Part shown: positions 47,165 to 55,600 of the stretch, one piece after another | Layout of the letters: each line of letters opens with the position of its first letter | Numbering within the stretch: position 1 is the first letter of the stretch | DNA from: Syngnathus acus | Taxonomy: Eukaryota; Chordata; Actinopteri; Syngnathiformes; Syngnathidae | Direction: 5' to 3' | Assembly (NCBI RefSeq): GCF_901709675.1 | Contig: NC_051091.1 | Coordinates: forward strand, 6,854,967 to 6,918,966 | DNA: 64,000 nt | Position numbers and translations under genes: made by a program | Notes under the pieces: generated by a model | What the model was told of the DNA's origin: nothing | The model's database searches: none | What the model saw: only the letters and a program-made list of their open reading frames with translations

Positions 47165-47252
47165 CCTTCGATAGCTCAGTTGGTAGAGCGGAGGACTGTA
47201 GGAGCAAGATGCTGACATCCTTAGGTCGCTGGTTCAAATCCGGCTCGAAGGA
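47165..47252 (+). tRNA. tRNA-Tyr (GUA), copy 13
   Basis: Matches the consensus of copy 3. Confidence 0.96.
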
Positions 47253-47346
47253 ATTTATTTACCCCACCGTTCAATTTCATTAATCATGTAAAGCACGCTC
47301 AGGGGATAATTGGTCATACTGCAAAACAGTGGCAAAGATTTTGGTA

Positions 47347-47434
47347 CCTTCGATAGCTCAGTTGGTAGAGCGGAGGACTGTAGGAGCAAGATGCTGACAT
47401 CCTTAGGTCGCTGGTTCAAATCCGGCTCGAAGGA
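47347..47434 (+). tRNA. tRNA-Tyr (GUA), copy 14
   Basis: Consensus body; no TTTT before copy 15. Confidence 0.96.
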
Positions 47435-47527
47435 ATTTATTTACCCCACCGTTCAATTTCATTAATCATGTGAAGCACGCTCAGGGGGTAATTGGTCATA
47501 CTGCAAACTGTGGCAAAGATTGTAGTA

Positions 47528-47615
47528 CCTTCGATAGCTCAGTTGGTAGAGCGGAGGACTGTAAGAGCAAGATGCTGACATCCTTAGGTCGCTGGTTCAA
47601 ATCTGGCTCGAAGGA
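47528..47615 (+). tRNA. tRNA-Tyr (GUA), copy 15
   Basis: Position 37 next to the anticodon is A (CTGTAA) and the B box reads AAATCTGG. Both could weaken intron removal or transcription. No TTTT before copy 16. Confidence 0.8.
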
Positions 47616-47705
47616 ATTTATTTACCCCACCGTTCAATTCCATTAATCATGAGCACGCTCAGGGGATAATTGGTCATACTGCAAACTGTGGCAAAGATTA
47701 TAGTA

Positions 47706-47793
47706 CCTTTGATAGCTCAGTTGGTAGAGCGGAGGACTGTAGGAGCAAGATGCTGACATCCTTAGGTCGCTGGTTCAAATCCGGCTCGAAGGA
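47706..47793 (+). tRNA. tRNA-Tyr (GUA), copy 16
   Basis: Acceptor 5' strand CCTTTGA makes a U-G pair at 5-68. Same variant as copy 23. Confidence 0.9.
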
Positions 47794-47887
47794 ATTTATT
47801 TATCCCACCGTTATATTTCATTAATCATGTGAAGCACGCTCAGGGGATAATTGGTCATACTGCAAAACTGTGGCAAAGATTTTTGTA

Positions 47888-47975
47888 CCTTCGATAGCTC
47901 AGTTGGTAGAGCGGAGGACTGTAGGAGCAAGATGCTGACATCCTTAGGTCGCTGGTTCAAATCCGGCTCGAAGGA
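47888..47975 (+). tRNA. tRNA-Tyr (GUA), copy 17
   Basis: Consensus body; spacer starts AAATTATTTATCC. Confidence 0.96.
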
Positions 47976-48069
47976 AATTATTTATCCCACCGTTCAATTT
48001 CATTAATCATGTAAAGCACGCTCAAGGGATAATTGGTCATACTGCAAAACTGTGGCAAAGATTTTGGTA

Positions 48070-48157
48070 CCTTCGATAGCTCAGTTGGTAGAGCGGAGGA
48101 CTGTAGGAGCAAGATGCTGACATCCTTAGGTCGCTGGTTCAAATCCGGCTCGAAGGA
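48070..48157 (+). tRNA. tRNA-Tyr (GUA), copy 18
   Basis: Matches the consensus of copy 3. Confidence 0.96.
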
Positions 48158-48251
48158 ATTTATTTACCCCACCGTTCAATTTCATTAATCATGTGAAGCA
48201 CGCTCAGGGGATAATTGGTCATACTGCAAAACTGTGGCAAAGTTTTTTGTA

Positions 48252-48339
48252 CCTTCGTTAGCTCAGTTGGTAGAGCGGAGGACTGTAGGAGCAAGATGCT
48301 GACATCCTTAGGTCGCTGGTTCAAATCCAGCTCGAAGGA
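48252..48339 (+). tRNA. tRNA-Tyr (GUA), copy 19
   Basis: CCTTCGT puts a U-U mismatch at 7-66 of the acceptor stem; T stem is the CCAGC form. Confidence 0.85.
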
Positions 48340-48433
48340 ATTTATTTATCCCACCGTTCAATTTCATTAATCATGTAAAGCACGCTCAGGGGATAATTGG
48401 TCATACTGCAAAACTGTGGCAAAGATTTTGGTA

Positions 48434-48521
48434 CCTTCGATAGCTCAGTTGGTAGAGCGGAGGACTGTAGGAGCAAGATGCTGACATCCTTAGGTCGCTG
48501 GTTCAAATCCGGCTCGAAGGA
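48434..48521 (+). tRNA. tRNA-Tyr (GUA), copy 20
   Basis: Matches the consensus of copy 3. Confidence 0.96.
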
Positions 48522-48615
48522 ATTTATTTACCCCACCGTTCAATTTCATTAATCATGTAAAGCACGCTCAGGGGATAATTGGTCATACTGCAAAACTGTG
48601 GCAAAGATTTTGGTA

Positions 48616-48703
48616 CCTTCGATAGCTCAGTTGGTAGAGCGGAGGACTGTAGGAGCAAGATGCTGACATCCTTAGGTCGCTGGTTCAAATCCGGCTCGAA
48701 GGA
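48616..48703 (+). tRNA. tRNA-Tyr (GUA), copy 21
   Basis: Consensus body; no TTTT before copy 22. Confidence 0.96.
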
Positions 48704-48796
48704 ATTTATTTACCCCACCGTTCAATTTCATTAATCATGTGAAGCACGCTCAGGGGGTAATTGGTCATACTGCAAACTGTGGCAAAGATTGTAGTA

Positions 48797-48884
48797 CCTT
48801 CGATAGCTCAGTTGGTAGAGCGGAGGACTGTAGGAGCAAGATGCTGACATCCTTAGGTCGCTGGTTCAAATCCGGCTCGAAGGA
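48797..48884 (+). tRNA. tRNA-Tyr (GUA), copy 22
   Basis: Consensus body; spacer classes on both sides repeat those around copy 15. No TTTT before copy 23. Confidence 0.96.
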
Positions 48885-48974
48885 ATTTATTTACCCCACC
48901 GTTCAATTCCATTAATCATGAGCACGCTCAGGGGATAATTGGTCATACTGCAAACTGTGGCAAAGATTATAGTA

Positions 48975-49062
48975 CCTTTGATAGCTCAGTTGGTAGAGCG
49001 GAGGACTGTAGGAGCAAGATGCTGACATCCGTAGGTCGCTGGTTCAAATCCGGCTCGAAGGA
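48975..49062 (+). tRNA. tRNA-Tyr (GUA), copy 23
   Basis: CCTTTGA acceptor as in copy 16, plus ATCCGTAGG in the anticodon 3' strand, which breaks one stem pair. Confidence 0.82.
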
Positions 49063-49156
49063 ATTTATTTATCCCACCGTTATATTTCATTAATCATGTG
49101 AAGCACGCTCAGGGGATAATTGGTCATACTGCAAAACTGTGGCAAAGATTTTTGTA

Positions 49157-49244
49157 CCTTCGATAGCTCAGTTGGTAGAGCGGAGGACTGTAGGAGCAAG
49201 ATGCTGACATCCTTAGGTCGCTGGTTCAAATCCAGCTCGAAGGA
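49157..49244 (+). tRNA. tRNA-Tyr (GUA), copy 24
   Basis: CCAGC T-stem variant, otherwise consensus. Confidence 0.95.
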
Positions 49245-49338
49245 ATTTATTTATCCCACCGTTCAATTTCATTAATCATGTAAAGCACGCTCAGGGGATA
49301 ATTGGTCATACTGCAAAACTCCGGCAAAGATTTTAGTA

Positions 49339-49426
49339 CCTTCGATAGCTCAGTTGGTAGAGCGGTGGACTTTAGGAGCAAGATGCTGACATCATTAGGT
49401 CGCTGGTTCAAATCCGGCTCAAAGGA
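49339..49426 (+). tRNA. tRNA-Tyr-like pseudogene with UUA anticodon, copy 25
   Basis: The anticodon loop reads CTTTAG, so the anticodon is UUA, which would read the stop codon UAA. Two anticodon-stem pairs are broken (GTGGA against TCATT) and one acceptor pair is lost (TCAAAGG). It is followed at once by seven T. Probably a pseudogene. Confidence 0.75.
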
Positions 49427-49518
49427 ATTTTTTTACCCCACCGTTCGATTTCATTAGTCATTTAAAGCACGCTTAGGGGATAATTGGTTGTACTGTAAAA
49501 ATGAGGCCAGATTTGTAT

Positions 49519-49606
49519 CCTTCGATAGCTCAGTTGGTAGAGCGGAGGACTGTAGGAAAAAGCTGCTGATATCCTTAGGTCGCTGGTTCAAATCCGGCTC
49601 GAAGGA
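49519..49606 (+). tRNA. tRNA-Tyr (GUA), copy 26
   Basis: Mature body is consensus; intron diverged to GAAAAAGCTGCTGAT. Confidence 0.92.
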
Positions 49607-49694
49607 ATTTACTTATTTACTCCACCGTTTGACTTTAGTGCTATTGGGGATAATTGGTTGTATTCTAAGAATGAGACAACAGTATTTTCAACAC

Positions 49695-49782
49695 CCTTCG
49701 ATAGCTCAGTTGGTAGAGCGGAGGACTGTAGGAGCAAGATGTTGACATCCTTAGGTCGCTGGTTCAAATCCGGCTCGAAGGA
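49695..49782 (+). tRNA. tRNA-Tyr (GUA), copy 27
   Basis: Consensus body; intron GAGCAAGATGTTGAC. No TTTT before copy 28. Confidence 0.93.
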
Positions 49783-49864
49783 ATTTATTTACGCCACCGT
49801 TTGATCTCATGTAAAGCACTATCGGGGAATAATTGATCATACTGCTTAGTCAGCAAATTCACAT

Positions 49865-49952
49865 CCTTCGATAGCTCAGTTGGTAGAGCGAAGGACTGTA
49901 GCAGCGATATGTTGATATCCTTAGGTCGCTGGTTCAAATCCGGCTCGAAGTA
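49865..49952 (+). tRNA. tRNA-Tyr (GUA), copy 28
   Basis: Intron CAGCGATATGTTGAT. The 3' end is TCGAAGT, which loses the C1-G72 pair, so function is doubtful. Confidence 0.75.
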
Positions 49953-50046
49953 TTTTATTTTCCCCACCGTTTGATTTCATTAATCATGTAAAGCACGCTC
50001 AGGGGATAATTGGTCATACTGCAAAAATGTGGAGCAGATGTCAGTC

Positions 50047-50134
50047 CCTTCGATAGCTCAGTTGGTAGAGTGGAGGACTGTAGGAGCAAGATGTTGATAT
50101 CCTTAGGTCGCTGGTTCAAATCCGGCTCGAAGGA
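50047..50134 (+). tRNA. tRNA-Tyr (GUA), copy 29
   Basis: D stem GAGT gives one G-U pair; intron GAGCAAGATGTTGAT. No TTTT before copy 30. Confidence 0.88.
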
Positions 50135-50216
50135 ATTTATTTACGCCACCATTTGATTTCATGTAAAGCACTATCGGGGAATAATTGATCATACTCCTGA
50201 GTCAGTAAATTCACAT

Positions 50217-50304
50217 CCTTCGATAGCTCAGTTGGTAGAGCGGAGGACTGTAGCAGCGATATTTTGACATCCTTAGGTCGCTGGTTCAAATCCGGCTCGA
50301 AGGA
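50217..50304 (+). tRNA. tRNA-Tyr (GUA), copy 30
   Basis: Consensus body with intron CAGCGATATTTTGAC. The intron contains TTTT, an internal Pol III stop signal that could cut transcription short. Confidence 0.85.
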
Positions 50305-50393
50305 ATTTATTTTCCCCACCGTTTGAGTTCATTAATCAAGCACGCTCAGGGGATAATTGGTCATTCTGCAAAAATGTGGAGCAGATTTCTGCA

Positions 50394-50481
50394 CCTTCGA
50401 TAGCTCAGTTGGTAGAGCGGAGGACTGTAGGCGTAAGATGCTGGTATCCTTAGGTCGCTGGTTCAAATCCGGCTCGAAGGA
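50394..50481 (+). tRNA. tRNA-Tyr (GUA), copy 31 (last)
   Basis: Consensus body; intron GCGTAAGATGCTGGT. Followed by GTTCTTTTCC, a normal close T4 terminator. Confidence 0.93.
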
Positions 50482-52674
50482 TGTTCTTTTCCTACCCATT
50501 TTTATTAATCAGATAAATCAATATCACATTGTATATGAGTTAATTCATTGTGCTGATTATATATATTACAGTGCTTATTCTGGGCAGGCATTTACGATTC
50601 ATCCCACACTGCTCTTTAAACACAAGCAAGACGCTGTGTGTCCTCTGTGCTTATTTTAGGAAGATGTGACATTTGCATTGCGTCCCGCCTACAAGGCGTT
50701 GGAGGAGTGTCTGCTGCTCTTCTAAAGTATTTCACCGGAGAGAACGAGAGAAGGGGGATGCTCACAGCATCATCGATGACCCAGACACGGGGTGAGTAAC
50801 ACCGAGCACCGACACGAACACTATCAGTCGCTTCCATCATTGGCTCCATCTCGGGGCTCATTGTGAAGCCCCGAAGTCTGAACATATCTTCCAGACGAGA
50901 TTGCTATACCGATAGTCACGCTGCTCCATGGCTGCAACGGGGAAGCAGACAGATGCATGAATCACGTTGTTTGAGGGGCGACACTTCCGATTAGACTTTG
51001 CAGGCTACTGACTTGCGTTTAGAGCAACTTTCACCTCTGCACCAAGTGACGTTCTTCTAACACCTCGCCTAATCGCTGTTACTGGTTAATATTTTGAGGT
51101 TACATCCGGTTCATCTTCTGCCAGTCACCGCTGCTTATAAAAATCATTCTGTCCTGCGTCATCCGGGATTGACCGCTACTCAAACTCTGCCTCTTACAAC
51201 ACTTCCTTTTAATTAATCGAATGCATCTTCACGTCTCACCGTCACACATACATACAGACAGCCATGCCTTATGGGAGCTAGCTGCACGGTAACGCTGCCA
51301 ACAAACCGAACCATCTTTCAACAGGCGGAGGCGGACACTATTGCGTTTCATAGCAGACGATTTTTAACACCAATTTGGTAGATTTGTTGTCATTCATCTG
51401 CACTGATGTCGTCTCAACGTAGGGGGCGCCACAGCCCACTAGCAAAATGAAAGTTAGGCATTCCTGTCGGACCGAAAATAAAACTGCAAACCTCTTGGTA
51501 ACTACGGCATCCGAACATTTTGTACAATGCTAAAAATAGCACGTGGTGGCCTTGGAAACTGGTGAAATTAGGTGTCAAAGAAGTTGAAGCTTTCTTTTTA
51601 AAGGCTAGTTAGCGGTTGTTGCTATGCTACCAATAACGCATGCTACTGCTGGGCATTGGTGCTGACAAATGTTGTCACTGCTTGCACCCTGCACTTGCAT
51701 GCATTGACCTACCTACCCTCTTGTTTTGTGCAACAGTTGACACAAAGTTTGGTTTAACATTGCCGGTTTAATTTGGCTCCCAAGAAACTTGATTTATGAA
51801 AGTGAAAATTAAAGAGTATTTGTATTGTTGCAAAGGAACTTATAATACTAAATGATAATACTATAATAATGATAATACTAATGATAAAAAAAAGGGTTCT
51901 CTTGTGAAGTTATTCATTTTCAGATCTTTCATTTAACACCGAATCCTCAAAATGTCATCCACAGCAGCAATTCTTAGCAAGCACTCTAAAAGCTCCATTG
52001 GCAGAGGTGTACTAAAAATTCAGCATTCATCAAAACTGAATTCATATCGCTCACAGGGTGCTTGCTGGTGGCTTTGTTCCAGAACTCACAAAGCCAGTTG
52101 GTGCTGCAGCATACAAATGCTGAGCCTTTGCTATTGGCACATTTGAATAGAACACAGCCATTATTAATATTATTCATTGCACTGGTGTTATGATGACGAT
52201 GTCTGAGGCAGAAGACTTTGGGGTTGATCATATTAGATGGCATTTTCTTTGTTTGCATGAATAGTAAGTTCACTTTCCTTGCAATACAATTGTGGAATAT
52301 ACAAACTCATATTATTAAGCGATCCGTGCTGATACCTTTGGCTCACATTTAATGGCTGAGTTGTATTCTATTTAAAAAACAACACAAATTTTACCTCAAG
52401 CTGCATGTTTGTCACAGTGCATTTAAATGAGCTAACACCTTTTTTGTGTTGTGTTCACAGAGGAACAGACACTGGTTATTAGAGCAGTGGTGTGCAACAG
52501 CGTGACCCCATTCACATTTATTCATTAGGTAATTGGCTCATAAATTGAATATCAAAACTTGAATTCCTCTGTAGATTGTGAAGAGAGGGCAAATTACTTC
52601 AGACTGTCATTTTACATCTAAACGTAAATATGGAACTTTTTTTTTTTTTTGCAAGTGGCAACAAAAAGGTAGCC
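50482..52674. other. elmo2: elmo2 upstream region with a putative leader exon
   Basis: A GC-richer patch about 200-310 bp past the array ends at a donor-like GACACGG/GGTGAG near 50790 and is a candidate elmo2 leader exon. The rest to 52650 looks like a first intron. The first coding exon is entered after an acceptor TTTTTTTTTTGCAAG ending at 52655. No other gene was recognised. Confidence 0.45.
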
Positions 52675-55600
52675 ATGCCCCCACCAGCTGACATCGTGAA
52701 GGTGGCTATTGAATGGCCGGGTGCAAATGCTCAACTTATAGAGATGGACCAGGTCTGTGTGTTATCAAACAGAATCAGAAATATCATAATTTTCTCCCGT
52801 CTCCAAACTTATGCAACTCTAAGCATTTTCTGCCTTTTTTTGTTTGTAGAAACGACCTTTGACCTCAATCATCCGTGAAGTCTGTGATGGGTAAGCGTTG
52901 TTCTGTATTTTGGTATTTCACCAACCATTCGTAGCATTTACTCTTGGATGTCGTTCTAGTTTCTTTTGTTTTAGTGCACTCAAGTGTAATTCTAGTTTCG
53001 GTCATCTGTAATTTGTAAATAATGCACAATGTCAGTAGATGTAATTTCTTCTGTTGTGGAGCTTTGAAGGGGCGGGAACCGTGTTAACATGAACTGCTTC
53101 CGTATTCAGCAAATGCGCTCGTTGAAAAAAGATTTGCTTAAGTTTTTTTTCCCCCCTTGCCTTAAATAGACTTTAACTGGGTTGTTTGCTGTAAAGACTT
53201 TATGATGCAAGAAGACAGCAATATGAGAGACCTCCTATGGTTCGCAAAGCATCAGTTCATAGCTTGCAAATGTGTTCTTTAGCTTCCGTTTAATATAGTA
53301 ATTTATGTTGCTCCTTTCAGCTTTACATACTAACCCACTTTCACAGCTCTGACCAAAAAAATAAAAATCCTCATGTGTGGCTGACTTGGTATCCAAAGAA
53401 TAAATGGTATTTCTCAATTTTCAGATGGTCTTTGTCAGGCTCCGAACAGTTTGCTCTGCGCTATGCTGATGGTCCCCAGCTTTATATCACAGAACAGGTG
53501 AGCTTCATGTGACTATTTTGTCACCCACTATTCTGTGATCATTAAAAAAGTAAGCACCAAACTTTATCTTTAGAGTCGCAGTGAAATCAAGAACGGGACC
53601 ATCCTTCGATTAGCCATTTCGCCCGTGAGTAATATTTAATTTTACATTTAAATTCCAATCAAACAATTTGATTACAGTTATATATGATATTATAGATGTT
53701 GTCATTTTATTTTGCTATGACCTAGAATAAATTGTTTAACCCAAATGCAACACAGGTACACATGACTGCAATTCTTGAGTGTTGTTCAATCAGCATTGTG
53801 GCCCTTGCAGTGTTTCTTGTCAGTGGAGCGATTGTTACATGTTAGACTCAGTGTTTTTTTTTTTTTTTTGAGAAGAACTTACCAATTTTGCAGAACAGTT
53901 TGTTTCACTGCCAACCGGATTCTGACATCTCCACTACAGTACCAACCACAAAATATTCAGTCGACTGAAAAATAGCATTACTTTTCAAGTGCTACTGTCG
54001 TTTTGTACAGTGACATTTTTTTTTTTAATTTAATCAGTTTGATAATGTTTTTTTTTCTTGTGGCTGACAGGGCCGGGCTGCTCGTCAGCTCCTGGAGCGT
54101 ATCCAATCCCATGGGATTGACGCTCGCTTAGAAGCTCTGAAGGAGCTGGCCAAGCTGTCAGCAGACACCACGTTTGCCGCAGAGTTTATCAATATGGAGG
54201 GCATTGGGACGTTGGCCCGCCTCGTCGAGAGTGGCACCCAGTGAGATTCCGTCTTTAGTTTTTACTTTGGTCATGTCGCAAACATGAAAGCTTCCTTTCT
54301 TGTTACGTAATGTGTGATTCAATCTAGTTTTCTTTTTAATAATGTTTATATGTACAGGGGCACATTAAATGATATGAATGTTGTCCTCTTACTTCAGCTT
54401 CGGCGAAATGCTGGCATTCACCCTCACCGCATTCCTGGAATTAATGGATCACGGCATTGTATCCTGGGATCTTATCTCACTCTCCTTCATCAAGCAGGTG
54501 CCTCACATCAGAGCACATTTCACAGTTGCATATTCTCAACTTGTGTCGGTGTCTCAGTCCTTGTTATTTGCTCGCTTTGATTTAACTTTGACCTTCCTTG
54601 CTTCCTACACAGCGGAAATGAGTGGGTGCAGTTGCCTAGCAACGCCTGAGATTATCTAGAGCTCACTCAGTGTGTGCGTGTGTGTGGGACTGTGTGTGTG
54701 TGCATGCATGTGTGTATTTTCTGAAAGCTTTACTATGGCCCTGAGAGTTTCTCAAAGTAAACAAATATAACTCTTTTGTAGAAACATTTCATCATTAACA
54801 GGGCTGTTCCTTTCCCCAGTGTCTTTGCTGTAGTAATAACAATAATAATGATTCACAAGCAGTGTACGATGCAGAAGCTTTTATCGTGAGCCCCCCCTCC
54901 CCTCACTTCTTTTATCTTCCCAAAGATTGCAGGCTATGTGAACCAGCCTATGGTGGACGTGTCCATTCTGCAGCGCTCTCTGGCCATCCTGGAGAGTATG
55001 GTACTCAACAGCCACAGCCTCTACCACCGAGTGGCTCAGGAGATCACCGTGGGACAGCTCATCGGGCACCTGCAAGTGTGAGCACACACACATGCACAGG
55101 GGCTTTTTGCTCTCTAATTTCGGAGGCTAGATGAATGAAGCGCTGCTATGGGTTTGATGTGTACTTTTTTATTTTTTATTTTAAATGCATCAGGGATGCT
55201 CATAAAAGGAGGGCATCAATCATTCAGTCAAACTTCCATTAACGTTAACTTTATCCAATCCAAAACTATCAATGCAGCAAGTCATGGATTTGTCCTAAAA
55301 TCATTAGAATATTCGATATCATCACATGATGGAATAAGGTACTTGATGAACCCACTAATATTACTCATAGGTGAGAAATGAAAAACAAAACCCTATATTT
55401 AGATTTATAATTAGAAAACAGTTTTTTTGAGGAATTCTGTGCTCAGGTATATGGAGCAAGATACTTCTAACAGGATTTGTTTGTTGCTTGATATCCTTGC
55501 AGGTCAAACCAAGAGATTCAGACTTATGCAATTGCCCTCATCAATGCTCTTTTCCTGAAAGCACCCGAGGACAGACGGCAGGTTAGTACACCACTGTAGG

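Larger units (their letters stand above)
44985..50481 (+). repeat. tandem array of 31 tRNA-Tyr units (about 182 bp each)
   Basis: Thirty-one complete 88-bp tRNA-Tyr genes, all on the plus strand, start 170-182 bp apart. The spacer (beginning ATTTATTTACCCCACCGTTC and ending CAAAGATTTTGGTA) is as well conserved as the genes. Units fall into variant classes that recur in blocks (see findings), so the array grew by unequal exchange. The first unit and the last seven are most diverged. The array lies between arfgap1 and elmo2, with the same orientation as both. Long frames reported across it are translations of tRNA sequence and not proteins. Confidence 0.97.

Noticed and set aside
44985-50481. 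Regularly spaced repeats resembling a CRISPR array
   Set aside because: The repeated part is a tRNA-Tyr gene with A and B boxes and a canonical intron, the spacers are also conserved, and the surroundings are vertebrate genes.
49488-50659. Open frames of 60-100 codons across the array (both strands), containing residues such as DSSVGRAEDC or FEPDLNQRPKD
   Set aside because: They are translations of the tRNA body and repeat with each unit; no protein evidence.
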